This document shows positions 10,262 through 21,080 of a stretch of 64,000 bases of DNA, in pieces; the stretch's first letter is position 1, and the number at the start of each line of letters is the position of its first letter. Source of the stretch: Scylla paramamosain. Its lineage: Eukaryota; Arthropoda; Malacostraca; Decapoda; Portunidae. Where the stretch lies: positions 372,501-436,500 of the forward strand of contig NW_026973726.1 of assembly GCF_035594125.1 (NCBI RefSeq), given 5' to 3'. The position numbers were made by a program, and so were the translations under genes. Below the pieces are notes generated by a model. The model was given only the letters and a program-made list of their open reading frames with translations, did no database searches and was not told the DNA's origin.

Positions 10262-11510
10262 CCGCCAGCACCGCTGTTGGCGGTAACACTTCTCCTGTCG
10301 AGTTATGCCCGAAACTTTACTAAGACTCCAACTGCACCCTCGAGTACGAGTAAGTAGAGTTTCGTAACAGGTCGAACCAAAACTGAATCCTTCGTCTTCA
10401 TTTTAGCCTTCCTCACCAAACCATCAGCACTTGGTATCATAGGCTTCCAGTTGCATCTTCGGCATATGACACACCTTTTGAGAACCCTGTCAATGATCTT
10501 CCATAATGCAGCCAGCGTATGCTGGATCCAAGTCTCTTGGATCTCTCGCTGCCATTCACCACCTTTTCACCGCAGGAAGCAGAGAGCGTCTCGGTCCTCT
10601 AGAGCTACTCGCATCAGGTGGGACATCGCTTCGATATCAGCCATGAGGGCCACTCTGTGTTGTTGGAATCTGAGGATCGCCCCACGTCAATGTGTTGTTG
10701 ATTTCCAGCTCTTGCATTACCCTATTTAGATACAGACTGATATGAAGCTGCACAGTCAAATACTATTCTCACCTTTTCTGACTTGTTTGGGTTCAGGACC
10801 GGAAGATGGGGAAGGTACCACACCTTCCCTGACCTTGAATCTGTGATACTCTCCAGGTGCAGGACCCTCTCAGCGTGACCTGCATCGTAACCTTTGCATC
10901 TCTTTCTTATATCTCTCACCGAGCTGCGGATGTCGTTGCAATCGTCCTTTTAGACCCTTTGTTCTGCCATTCTTGTTGTCCGCTAACTTAGGATGAGCAT
11001 GCTGGAGTGGAATAGGGAGCTGGTGGTGCGCATCCACTATATTCCATCTCCTTAACCATAGCTTGAAGACCTCTTTATCCTCCATTGAAAAGGATTCTCC
11101 TTCTTCGTAGGTGAAATCACGACCCCATATAATTTCTATACTTTCTTCCAGACGTTCTCCAGGCCTTGAGGTGAACATTCTACCTCTGTTGTTGTCAGGC
11201 AAGTCAAACAAGTCGTCCCCATCATTCCTAATGGATCCATTTACAGTCCATCCTAAAAGAGTACATGTTGCAAAAGGCTCTCCGTGGCTCCCTCTCCTCA
11301 CCTCGAGCGGAATGAATGCTTGTGATTCGTTCAGACCTATCAGTAACTCTACGTTTGATGGTGGTTTACATGGCGTAACTCTCCTCAGGTGGTCCCACGA
11401 TCTGACCTCTTCATTACTAGCCAAGGAGGCCGATAAGTGTTTAACAACTAATGTTTTAGGGATGTCAACAGTTCTACGCTTCCTCGTTGCCACGCTGACC
11501 GAGGCCACTC
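10262..11510 (-). mobile_element. BEL/Pao retrotransposon, internally deleted
   Basis: The minus strand reads through Pao-type polyprotein pieces in order. In 11,508-10,870 are [18 protein letters not shown] and [16 protein letters not shown], the aspartic-protease (A17-like) segment, followed by the RT linker ([19 protein letters not shown]). At 10,919-10,722 is [25 protein letters not shown], entering the RT. About 10,720-10,570 continues as VALMADIEAM, RT motif A with its Asp. The sequence then jumps to an integrase-like CVICRRCN (about 10,470) and a C-terminal ADGLVRKAKMKTKDSVLVRP (about 10,420-10,360). RT motif C and the integrase core are deleted, and no LTRs were found. Confidence 0.72.
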
Positions 11511-11514
11511 TTCC

Positions 11515-11692
<178 letters not shown>

Positions 11693-11779
11693 GCTGGGGG
11701 AACATTTTTTAAAAAGGAAAAATAGTTTAGATGAAGTCATTGATCCACATTTCAGAGGCGGGACTGAGGAGAGAAACCC

Positions 11780-11997
11780 TTACTACACAAACCAAAATGA
11801 CGTCAGCGACCTGATCAGAGATCTTCGTCTCACAAAGTCCGATGCCGAGCTTTTGACGTGGAGACTCAAGCAGTGGAATTTGTTAGATGAACGTGTGAAA
11901 ATATCAGGTCAGAGAAAACGTCGCCAGCATTTTTCAAGCTTTTTTACTCGTGAAGATGAGCTTTGTGACAATATGACCGGTCTGTTTGACATTCATT
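11780..11997 (+). pseudogene. Uncharacterised repetitive protein family H, 5' part
   Basis: The frame reads SDLIRDLRLTKSDAELLTW, RLKQWNLLDERVKISGQRKR and FTREDELCDNMTGLFDIH. I recognise this as the start of a multicopy invertebrate protein family whose later part contains PPLHIKLGL and ERFHQDI blocks; that later part follows LINE copy A at 13,947-14,825. The function of the family is unknown to me; multicopy occurrence suggests a transposase or another element protein. Broken by LINE insertion after the GLFD block. Confidence 0.5.
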
Positions 11998-11999
11998 AA

Positions 12000-13921
12000 C
12001 ATTTGACTTCATTAACAGAAAATGTCAAAACCTTTCAAGATCTAACTCCCCTCGTGATTTCTGGCATCTAGCCAAAAATATCTCCAATAACTTTGCTTCT
12101 TCTTCTTTCCCTCCTCTATTTCAACCAGATGGCACCAGTGCTATCACATCTATTTCTAAGCTGAACTCTTTGCTCAAACCTTTGCTAAAAACTCTACCTT
12201 GGATGATTCTGGGCTTGTTCCTCCCTCTCCTCCACCCTCTGACTACTTCATGCCACCTATTAAAATTCTTCGTAATGATGTTTTCCATGCCCTCGCTGGC
12301 CTAAACCCTCGGAAGGCTTATGGACCTGATGGGGTCCCTCCTATTGTTCTCCGAAACTGTGCCTCCGTGCTTGCACCTTGCCTAGTCAAACTCTTTCAGC
12401 TCTGTCTGTCAACATCTACCTTTCCTTCTTGCTGGAAGTTTGCCTACATTCAACCTGTTCCTAAAAAGGGTGACCGCTCTAATCCCTCAAACTACCGTCC
12501 TATTGCTTTAATTTCCTGCTTATCTAAAGTTTTTTAATATATCCTCAACAGAAAGATTCTTAAACATCTATCACTTCACAACCTACTATCTGATCGCCAG
12601 TATGGGTTCCGTCAAGGCCGCTCTACTGGTGATCTTCTGGCTTTCCTTACTGAGTCTTGGTCATCATCTTTTAGAGACTTTGGTGAAACTTTTGCTGTTG
12701 CCTTGGACATATCAAAAGCCTTTGATAGAGTCTGGCACAAAGCTTTGATTTCCAAACTACCCTCCTACGGTTTCTATCCTTCTCTCTGTAACTTCATCTC
12801 ATGTTTCCTTTCTGACCGTTCTATTGCTGCTGTGGTAGACGGTCACTGTTCTTCTCCTAAATCTATTAACAGTGGTGTTCCTCAGGGTTCTGTCCTGTCA
12901 CCCACTCTCTTATTATTATTCATTAATGATCTTCTAAACCAAACTTCTTGTCCTATCCACTCCTACGCTGATGATACCACCCTGCACTTTTCCACGTCTT
13001 TTCATAGACATCCAACCCTTCAGGAGGTAAACATATCACGCAGGGAAGCCACAGAACGCCTGACTTCTGATCTTTCTAAAATTTCTGATTGGGGCAGAGC
13101 AAACTTGGTATTGTTCAATGCCTCAAAAACTCAATTCCTCCATCTATCAACTCGACACAACCTTCCAGACAACTATCCCCTCTTCTTCAATGACACTCAC
13201 CTGTCCCCCTGTCCCCCTCTTCTACACTGAACATCGTCGGTCAGTCCTTTACTTATAATCTGAACTGGAAACTTCACATCTCATCTCTAACTAAAACAGC
13301 TTCTATGAAGTTAGGTGTTCTGAGACGTCTCCGCCAGTTTTTTCTCACCCCCCCAGCTGCTAACTCTGTACAAGGGCCTTATCCGTCCATGTATGGAGTA
13401 TGCTTCAGATGTCTGGGGGGCTTCCACTCATACTGCTCTTCTAAACAGGGTGGAATCAAAAGCTTTTCGTCTCATCAACTCCTCTCCTCTAACTGACTGT
13501 CTTCAGCCTCTCTCTCACCGCCGCAATGTTGCATATCTAGCTGTCTTTTACCGCTATTTTCATGCTAACTGCTCTTCTGATCTTGCTAACTGCATGCCTC
13601 CCCTCCTTCCGCGGCCTCGCTGCACAAGACTTTCTTCTTTCTCTCACCCCTATTCTGTCCACCTCTCTAACGCAAGAGTTAACCAGTATTCTCAATCATT
13701 CATCCCTTTCTCTGGTAAACTCTAGAACTCCCTGCCTGCTTCTGTATTTCCACCTTCCTATGACTTGAATTCCTTCAAGAGGGAGGTTTCAAGACACTTA
13801 TCCACCAATTTTTGACCACTGCTTTGACCCTTTTATGGGACTGGCATTTCAGTGGGCATTTTTTTTTATTAGATTTTTGTTGCCCTTGGCCAGTGTCCTT
13901 TCTACATAAAAAAAAAAAAAA
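12000..13921 (+). mobile_element. LINE copy A, 5'-truncated, reverse transcriptase with frameshifts
   Basis: Same family as copies B, C, E and F. It starts in the linker after the endonuclease (CTTCATTAACAG at ~12,006). RT blocks in order: NPRKAYGPDGVPP (12,300), PVPKKGDRSNPSNYRPIAL (12,455), DRQYGFRQGRSTG (12,595), ALDISKAFDRVWH (motif A, 12,700), GVPQGSVLSP (12,875) and SYADDTT (motif C with its two catalytic Asp, 12,960). The C-terminal segment ends near 13,815, followed by a 3' UTR with GGCCAGTGTCCTTTCTACAT and a poly(A) tail at 13,908-13,921. A premature stop at 12,535 and frameshifts near 13,220 and 13,400 inactivate it. Confidence 0.85.
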
Positions 13922-13924
13922 ATG

Positions 13925-14830
13925 AAATCGCCTGTAACACCAACACGTGGTGCCTTTTCAACACGTGGTGCTTCATTCAAAGCAGTGCTGCTTCATAACG
14001 GGAACATCTCTTCCCCTCGCTCACTCTGTCCAGCTCAAAAAGGAATACAATGCTGTCAAGATCTTGCTACATGCCTTGAAATATGAAGAGCACGGTTGGG
14101 AGGTTATCGAAGACTTCAAAATGATGGCCTTCTTGATGGGACTCCAAGGCGGCTTTACCGAGTTTCTTTGTTGTCTTTGCCTTTGGGACAGCAGGGACAC
14201 CGTGGCACACTAACACAAGAGGGACTGGCCACAGCGGACCGAGTTTAGTGTCGGAAAGAACAACATCAAATGGGAACCATTGTTGGAACCCAGAAAGGTA
14301 CCGTTTCCTCCACTGCACATAAAACTGGGTCTTATGAAACAATTCGTCAGAGCTCTGGATAAGGAGTCTGCAGCTTTCAAGTATCTCCAAGATTTCTTCC
14401 TAAAGTTGTCTGCGGCAAAAGTGGATGTCGGTGTTTTCATCGGTCTACAAATAAAGAAGGTCATGGAATACAAGAAGTTCATTAGGACGGAGAAAGCAGC
14501 GTGGAACAGCTCTGTCGCAGTAGTTCTTAGCTTCTTGATGAATCACAAAGCCGAGGACTATGTGTAGAGTTTCTTGAGACCTTGGTGAGAAACTACGGCA
14601 AGATGGGCTGCAGGATGTCCCTCAAAATCCACATCCTTGATTCTTGATAAATTTAAGGAGGCCATGTGGGCGTACTCCGAGGAGCAAGACGAGCGCTTCC
14701 ACCAGGATATACTGGACTGTGAACGCCATTAATAAGGATCGTATAACGAAAACATCATGGGAGAATATATTTGGGGGCTGATTCTTGAGAGTAATTTACA
14801 ATATAAGCATAAATCGGAGGAAACTACTAA
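13925..14830 (+). pseudogene. Uncharacterised repetitive protein family H, 3' part
   Basis: Resumes the protein interrupted by LINE A. Blocks in order: NTNTWCLF (13,940), AHSVQLKKEYNAVKILLHAL (14,013), CCLCLWDSRDTVAH (14,175), PPLHIKLGLMKQFVRALDKE (14,309), FKYLQDFF, GVFIGLQIKKV, EKAAWNSSVAVV, then in other frames NYGKMGCRMSLKIHILD (14,590), EEQDERFHQDILD (14,690) and GEYIWGLI (14,760). Frameshifts at about 14,000 and 14,215 and stops near 14,565, 14,650 and 14,730 show decay. An 18-bp doublet (CAACACGTGGTGCCTTTT / CAACACGTGGTGCTT) adds a small duplication near 13,950. WDSR and HQDI-type blocks recur in the family, but no catalytic function is established to my knowledge. Confidence 0.5.
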
Positions 14831-15039
14831 TTTCTAATGTTTTATTGTCATTTGTGTAATCCTAAAATAAATAAATGCCACTTTTGTATCATATATCGTT
14901 TTGTTTTTACTTTGTGGAAATGAGAGTTAAAATTCGCCACTTTCTCCCAATGGGAATAGGTAAATTTCACAAATATCATTATCCTGGCCACAACAGCAAA
15001 ATTAGAAATAAATATCAATCTTTTTTTTATATTTTTCTA

Positions 15040-15450
15040 GACATAGGCAAATAAAAAAAAATAACAGTTGTTACCCAAGGACAAAAATCGTGTTACACAA
15101 TGGCAATAATACTTGGATTAGTGTACAGGCCACCGAAGGCTACAAAGGAAACTAGCAGCTCACTATGGCAGGAGATAAGTAGAGAGGGCAGGTGCCATCA
15201 GGTATGTGTGGTAGATTTTGATTTTAAGAATATCGACTGGAGCCTGATGGTGGGTAACACTGAAGCTGAGGAATTTCTTACTGTAATTCAGGATAATTTT
15301 TGAAAGCAGGTAATCTTAGAACCCAAAAGGAGAAATAATATTCTAGATCTAATTCTGACTAAGAGGGAGGTTAGGGAATAAATAGGTAACAGTGACCATT
15401 GTGAAATTAGGTACAAATTAAAAGGAGAGGAAGACTCTAGAAGCAAAAAT
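15040..15450 (+). pseudogene. LINE endonuclease fragment (element I)
   Basis: A 67-codon frame from 15,100 reads LGLVYRPPKATKE, WQEISREGRCHQVCVVDFDF (GDFN-equivalent block, with the Gly and Asn changed), NIDWSLMVGNTEAEEF and VIQDNF. Other frames continue with NNILDLILTKREV and GNSDHCEIRYKL (SDH catalytic block). This is the second half of an EEP endonuclease from another crustacean LINE family. A stop at 15,301 and a frameshift follow. Confidence 0.65.
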
Positions 15451-15587
15451 GTAATATGTATTGTATTTATAATTCTTTGTCTAGTTAACAATATAAGTGT
15501 ATGTATACATGTATACGTGTATGTATAAGTGTAGGTAAGGGTGTTGGCGGATAAGGGGAGGCGGACATGAGCATACACACACGTCAC

Positions 15588-15613
15588 ACACACACACACA
15601 CACACACACACAC
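15588..15613. repeat. (CA)n microsatellite
   Basis: About 13 CA units. It follows a degenerate GTATAC-rich stretch at 15,490-15,530. Confidence 0.9.
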
Positions 15614-15887
15614 CATGGAACTTTCCATAGTCCTTTTATTGCCATCGATAAATGATCGGTAGCACTTACATTACATTATCTAAGTATTTTTCATACTTAA
15701 TCTCTCTCTCTCTAATGTATTTTGGCATGTATTATTCTTAACTATAAGTAGTTTTTTCCTTGCATTATTTATATAATTATGAATATATCCATGTACTGTG
15801 AGTGGGCGGTCTCTTGCCAGGGTGTTACGCTGCACCACGTACAGGACGTCCGTTCTCCCGTACACGCCACACCCTTCTCCCGCAACT

Positions 15888-15890
<3 letters not shown>

Positions 15891-15971
<81 letters not shown>
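15891..15971. repeat. (TA)n microsatellite
   Basis: About 40 TA units, about 270 bp beyond the 3' end of the 613-codon minus-strand gene. Confidence 0.95.
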
Positions 15972-15973
<2 letters not shown>

Positions 15974-16235
15974 ATACACATATTTTTATACGATCACATT
16001 TGACATTCACCTGAAACCACAGAAACTTAGCACGAGTGACAACCTATAACAGAAAGGTAAGAATCTAGTTAACAGTATCCAAAAGTAATTGATAATTCAA
16101 CCGCACTAGAACAGTAATGGTTGTGTTTCTTATGTGGTTGTATTGCTTGTGTTGTTGTGCTTTTGACGTGTTAATTGGAAAGATTTTGCTTTTGTTGTTG
16201 CTGTTGTCCTACAGCAGTCAACTAGAGCGTCGCTG

Positions 16236-18077
16236 TTATTCTAGTTCTAGTTCTAGTTCGAAGACTAATTCCTCGAGTTCCCCCATCATATCACCGACTG
16301 TCTCATCGAGCTGTTCTTCCTGCCATTCCAATTCAGAAGATTCTGAATAACTTTCAGGTGGCACAGCTCCTGGGTGTGTTCTAACAAGCGGTTCCACTCC
16401 TGTCCCAAGCCCTGGCACTGCCTCTGCCTCGGGTCTGGACACTAGTACCTGCAGTACAGGACTAGGGACCTTTTTTGTTATTGGAGGCATTTGAACCATT
16501 TTGGGTAGTAGGTACCCAGGGATCAGTTTAGGCAGTGAAGGGCCAGGGATCATTTCGGGTAATGGGGATCGAGGGGCCAGTTTGGGCAGTGGGAGCCCAG
16601 GGACCAGTTTTATCATCGAGGGACCAGAAGGCTTCTTTGTCATCAAGGAGGTAGGGAGCCTGTTTGTCATCAAGGGACCAGGGGGCCTGTTTGTCATCAA
16701 GGAACCAGGGGGCATGTTTGTCACCAAGGAACCAGGGGGCATGTTTGTCATCAAGGGGCCAGGGAGCCTCTCTGTCATGAAGGGGCCAGGGAATCTCTTT
16801 GTCATCAAGAGACCAGGGAGCCTCTTTGTCATCAAGGGGCCAGGGAGCCTGTTTGTCGTCAAGGGGCCAGGGAGCCTGTTTGTCATCAAGGGGCCAGGGA
16901 GCCTCTCTGACATCAAAGGACCAGGGAGCATTTTTGTCATCAAGGGGCCAGGGAGCCTATCTGTCATCAAGGGGCCAGGGAGCCTCTTTGACATGAAGGG
17001 ACTAGGGAGCATTTTTGTCATCAAGGTGCCACGGAACCTCTTTGTCATCAAGGGGCCAGGAAGCCTCTTTGCCATTAAGGGACCAGGGAGTCCCTTTCTC
17101 GCTGCTGTCTCTGAGATCATGTCCGGCATGAGAGGGCCAGTGATAATCTCTACCAGAGCCGCTGACATTTTCCTCAGGGACAGTGGAAGGGTTTCCAGCA
17201 CGAGTCTTGGCAACTCTGGCACGAGCGATTCTGGCACTCGTCCAGAAAGAGTCATCTCCATTTGATACCCCGTGATGGATGTTAGAAGGGTTCCTGGCAC
17301 AGGCGACTCGTCAGGGCCTGGCGCCACCAGGGTGAGAACGAGCCGCACTGATGTAACAGGAGTGTGTGCTTTTCTCACCATGACAGGCCCTTGCACGTCC
17401 AGCGTCTTGTCATGCTCCGTCTGTCGTCTCACATGGGAGGCGTTTTGCATCAGTGCTTTCTCCGCCAGACAACTGTTCAAGCTATTGGTATAATAATCTT
17501 CCATTTCGTTCTTTTCTTTCATTACAGCTACATATTTCTTCATCAGGTGGTTCACTTCCTCGGAATGTCTGTTTTCAATATCTGCAAGTTTTCTTTCCAA
17601 ATCCTGTCGCAATGTGGCCTCTTCACTTAATCCTTTTGCTACATGATCTCTGTAACGTCGTGATAACAGGTTTTTCTTTTGCTTCGTTTTTTCTAAGACA
17701 CTGAGAGTTCGCCTCATTATAGAATCCTTTTCTAGTAATTTTGAGGCCAACACAGACCGTTCCTCGAAATGATATCTTTGTAACGTCCTGTAATCTCTCT
17801 TCAACCTTTCGTATGCCTCTGTAAGATATATATTATCTTCAGATGTAGCCGTGTGCTGCCGCTTCAACAGTACATATGCCGCATTCTGTCTCTTAACTTC
17901 CCTTTCAAGGCTGTGGAGCCTTGTCCTCATACGTTCACCTTTTATTATGAGCGCAGCGGTAGCGCTCAATAGTTCGGTGCGCTGCCGGGCGCACCGAACC
18001 TCTTTGGCCTTAGGGCCCCCCAGGACACCCTGGAAGACACCCAGCACAACCAACATGAATGTTATTTTGACAAACAT
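16236..18077 (-). CDS. Secreted coiled-coil protein with nonapeptide repeats and acidic tail (unknown)
   Basis: A 613-codon intronless frame, ATG at 18,077 and TAA at 16,236; the start has A at -3. I do not recognise the protein. Residues 1-20 look like a signal peptide (hydrophobic TFMLVVLGVFQGVLG, cut before GPKAKE). Residues about 30-215 are charged and heptad-like (LEREVKRQNAAYVLLKRQ, RLKRDYRTLQRYHFEER), so probably coiled coil. It is bounded by the only two cysteines (C29, C203), and one N-glycosylation sequon (NAS, 212-214) lies at its end. Residues 216-328 are Pro/Val/Leu-rich. Residues 329-544 are about 24 tandem nonapeptides, consensus RLPGPLMTK, degenerating towards the C-terminal side. 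The end (577-613) is acidic, finishing ELELELE. No AATAAA was seen within ~300 nt downstream. An extracellular structural or matrix role is inference only. Confidence 0.78.
   Translation of the reverse strand: MFVKITFMLVVLGVFQGVLGGPKAKEVRCARQRTELLSATAALIIKGERMRTRLHSLEREVKRQNAAYVLLKRQHTATSEDNIYLTEAYERLKRDYRTLQRYHFEERSVLASKLLEKDSIMRRTLSVLEKTKQKKNLLSRRYRDHVAKGLSEEATLRQDLERKLADIENRHSEEVNHLMKKYVAVMKEKNEMEDYYTNSLNSCLAEKALMQNASHVRRQTEHDKTLDVQGPVMVRKAHTPVTSVRLVLTLVAPGPDESPVPGTLLTSITGYQMEMTLSGRVPESLVPELPRLVLETLPLSLRKMSAALVEIITGPLMPDMISETAARKGLPGPLMAKRLPGPLMTKRFRGTLMTKMLPSPFMSKRLPGPLMTDRLPGPLMTKMLPGPLMSERLPGPLMTNRLPGPLTTNRLPGPLMTKRLPGLLMTKRFPGPFMTERLPGPLMTNMPPGSLVTNMPPGSLMTNRPPGPLMTNRLPTSLMTKKPSGPSMIKLVPGLPLPKLAPRSPLPEMIPGPSLPKLIPGYLLPKMVQMPPITKKVPSPVLQVLVSRPEAEAVPGLGTGVEPLVRTHPGAVPPESYSESSELEWQEEQLDETVGDMMGELEELVFELELELE
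16445..17095. repeat. 27-bp coding tandem repeat, about 24 units
   Basis: Units of 27 bp (plus-strand words GGGGCCAGGGAGCCT and TTTGTCATCAA) encode the nonapeptides of the minus-strand protein. Central units are nearly identical; those at about 16,440-16,640 are divergent, consistent with outward or one-sided expansion. Because the unit is a multiple of three, the opposite strand is open too (16,501-17,265). Confidence 0.92.
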
Positions 18078-18310
18078 TTTAATTTTTTAATGCCGTGTTT
18101 GAATGACTAGCAACCACCCTCACCAGACAATCACTTTCATGGTTGGCACACAAAAACACTCGTAAAAGGAACGAAATTGCTTTACAAATCAATGACCAAT
18201 TGCCTGCTTCCTGTGCGTTGCCTAGACTTATTAACAATATTATACTTTCCATGTATTTGCTAGAACTTAGAGAGAGAGAGACAGACACACAGACAGAGAT
18301 ACAGACAGAG

Positions 18311-18362
<52 letters not shown>

Positions 18363-18420
18363 TTTGGTGTTTCTTTGACGTGCATTTATTCATTATTATT
18401 ATTATTTTTTTTTTTCAGTT
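18078..18420 (-). promoter_or_regulatory. Upstream region of the 613-codon gene
   Basis: No proven promoter. On the minus strand a TATAATATT word lies at about 18,248-18,236, roughly 165 nt before the ATG, and a (TC)n tract (minus-strand sense, 18,270-18,360) lies further upstream. Either could be promoter-proximal. The transcription start is not determinable from sequence alone. Confidence 0.2.
18270..18360. repeat. (GA)n microsatellite with ACAGAC interruptions
   Basis: An AGAGAGAGAGACAGACACACAGACAGAG mixture leading into a pure (AG)n run of about 25 units. Confidence 0.9.
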
Positions 18421-18637
18421 TACCTGATTTTGACTTGTCGACGAGGCAGCAATGTACTCTGTCACTACATAGCTATCGGTTGTAGTCCAGAAAAACGGGT
18501 ACCAATACAAGTAGGATCTTCACATGTTTGGAGTAAAATGTGTCTCAGAAATTGTCCAGATTGACGTATAAAGGATCGTGCGGCGCAATCATGACACAAG
18601 CCAAAGAAAATTCCTTTACCTATGCGTGTGTTCCCAG

Positions 18638-18643
18638 CGCGCG

Positions 18644-18689
<46 letters not shown>

Positions 18690-18740
18690 TAAACACACAA
18701 ACTAATAAACAGTAGTAGTAGTAGTAGTAGTAGTAGTAGT
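18638..18740. repeat. (GC)n(CA)n tract and (AGT)n tract
   Basis: Eight GC units run into about 18 CA units (18,638-18,686). After a short AAACACACAAACTAATAAACA spacer, about nine AGT trinucleotides follow (18,712-18,739). Confidence 0.9.
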
Positions 18741-19087
18741 TATATATTGACAACTTAGTTTTTCTTCTTACAGATGCTCATATAAGAAAATCTAAAATAA
18801 TGTTTAAGGAAACCTGAATAAGAAACATTTTGTCCTAAGGAAATGAATACCAGTAAACAAAAGGTTCTTATCTTTTCACTTGATATAGTTCGTGCGAGCA
18901 GAAGAAAGATGTCAACACAATATGAAATGTGAAACTAAAACTGCTTTACACATATACTATTAAAACACTTACTAAAATACGGAATATAATAAAACATGCA
19001 ATCAGCAAACTCAAAAAAAAAAAAAAGAATAGATGAACACATAAAAATTAGCAATTCTCAGGGAAAAAATCACATATTCATATTCTT

Positions 19088-19143
19088 AACTTGCAATACA
19101 TGCAATGCAATACATGCAATGCAATACATGCAACTTGCAATAA
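19088..19143. repeat. Short tandem repeat GCAATACATGCAAT
   Basis: Three to four copies of a 15-bp unit (ATGCAATGCAATACA phase-shifted) just beyond an RT remnant. Confidence 0.75.
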
Positions 19144-19285
19144 AACACCGTAGTTGTAATCTTAGAATCAAGAGGTCATATACTTTAGTAAAGGTGTCCA
19201 TGATGTTTATCCTTCTATAATTGCCACAGTCTAATTTAATTCCTGACTTGTACACAGTGATAAGTGTTTCGCCAATATTGTCGAA
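19140..19285 (-). pseudogene. LINE reverse transcriptase fragment
   Basis: The minus strand reads ITVYKSGIKLDCGNYRRI followed by NIMDTFTKVYDLLILRL, the RT palm block normally seen as P-L-YKxGxKxxxGNYRGI in LINEs. Only this ~45-residue piece is present. It resembles the G-type family at 7590-8430 in its fingers segment. Confidence 0.6.
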
Positions 19286-19289
19286 AATA

Positions 19290-19926
19290 TGTATTGCAAT
19301 TTATTGTACATTTAATGTATTCATTCACATTTACAAGGTAAAGTATGTTTGGATTTATTATTAGTAGTGACTGTTCTAGGCAGGCGCTTGTCGCTGCGAA
19401 TTTGTCGGGGCGGCCGATGTGGTTCAGTTCCTTTGTGCCACGTCAGTCGCCGTGCTGCAGCTCTCATACACAGGTCATGTGTTGGCCCACGGACACGTGC
19501 TATTTACAGTCTTCCCAGGCGTGTGCTATTGTGATTTATATATTACCAAATGTTAATACACAGTGTAATTTGTGGAATGACTGTCTGCTCCCTAAGAGAT
19601 GTTTATATGTGACAATTTTTTGCAGCCTATTATGAGGCCATTGTGGGGGATGAAGCTGGGTCAGTCATGCGCCGTGATCTTTAGTTTATGTTGTTTGGAG
19701 GCCAGTGTTGTAAGTGTTCGAACCAATTGTTTCTACGTTAACTTCAGTTAATCAAGCATACGTTTTTTTGTGACTAGTGAATGGTTGTTCTTCATTGGTA
19801 ATAGGTATGTGATGGTGGTGCCTTGACATTAATATTGCTCACAGGTTGGATCTACTCATTAAAGGTGAATGCAACGCACGGCCGTTTAATCTCCATTGAC
19901 TGGTGGGCGAAACATTAAGTTTGTCA
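19290..19926. other. No recognised feature
   Basis: Mixed-composition unique sequence between the RT fragment and repeat copy 2. Short plus-strand frames at 19,345-19,635 show no known motif. Confidence 0.5.
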
Positions 19927-20511
19927 TGACACCATACGATTGGGTAAAACATCCCTGAAAACACCACACTGAAATCATTTAACAAACAAAAAAGCAGGTC
20001 AAGGGCAATCTAGCCACTAATCCTGGACATATTCTGACTTTTATTTTATTTTTATTTTTATTTATTTATTTTTTATTTTTTTTCTGGCAACCACCAACTC
20101 CTGCGGCGTGAACGGATCATCCACCAGTGGAATATATAGAAGAGCTTCGAGGCCAGCATCGGCCGAAACTTGCTCTCTCTGGGTTTATTTTTTTTTTTTT
20201 CTTTTAAATGAGACTTTAATTCAACATCACTCGGTCGAATATTGTCGTAATTAAGAACATCCTCTTTCCAATTAATGGCTTTCCAGATAACTTTCTTATC
20301 ATTAGTATCCTAAAGTCTCTTTCTTCTAGGATTAGTAATGTCCCATTCATTATGATTCATTATTTTGCTTTTTACACTCGTTAGATACTTTTTTTAATAA
20401 TATCACATCCTGCGCGCAACACATCAGATAAATTACATACCAAGTGTAATGGGGGGGGTGGGGCCCTCTATAACATATCTGAAACGCTGAACATCAATTG
20501 ACCGGTATGAG

Positions 20512-20960
20512 TTACCTTATAGGCGGCCTGTAATATATCTGTCCTAAGTTACTTGGTCTTTCTAACAAGAGAGATTCAGACACTGAGTGATGACTAGAAC
20601 CACGTTCCACACAGAGTGGCGCATGATCTGATCCTGTGATGCATTGGGTTACCTGCAACTTCTTTATTACTGATCCTGTGATGCACTGGGTTACCTGCAA
20701 CTTCTTTATTACTGATCCTGTGATGCACTGGGTTACCTGCAACTTCTTTATTACTGATCCTGTGATGCACTGGGTTACCTGCAACTTCTTCACTACATCA
20801 AGCCACTAATACTTAATAATAAGGAACAAATTTATCTCAGACAACCATCTTTCCCGTTTTCTGTATGACAGATTGCCACGCAGAGTTCTACCCTGGTGTG
20901 GTATATGGTTAGCTACCACCAGTGACTTACTCATTCATACATCCACCAACCTTCTACCGT
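20512..20960 (-). pseudogene. LINE-type endonuclease C-terminus with four 14-aa repeats
   Basis: Counterpart of 805-1176. The minus-strand frame carries four KLQVTQCITGSVIK units ending in GSDHAPLCVERG. Upstream, GNLSYRKRERWLSEI is still readable but a few base changes near 20,815 interrupt the frame before the first repeat, so it is split where copy 1 is continuous. Confidence 0.65.
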
Positions 20961-21038
20961 GACCGTATTCTGTCACATCCTTTATTCCTTCGTAACTCAG
21001 AGGAAGATCACTTGAATCTGTAGCAGGTGGTGTACCAA

Positions 21039-21046
21039 CACACACA

Positions 21047-21079
<33 letters not shown>

Positions 21080-21080
21080 C
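21039..21080. repeat. (CA)n followed by poly(A)
   Basis: About 11 CA units then about 19 A. Equivalent to 1279-1342 in copy 1. Confidence 0.9.
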
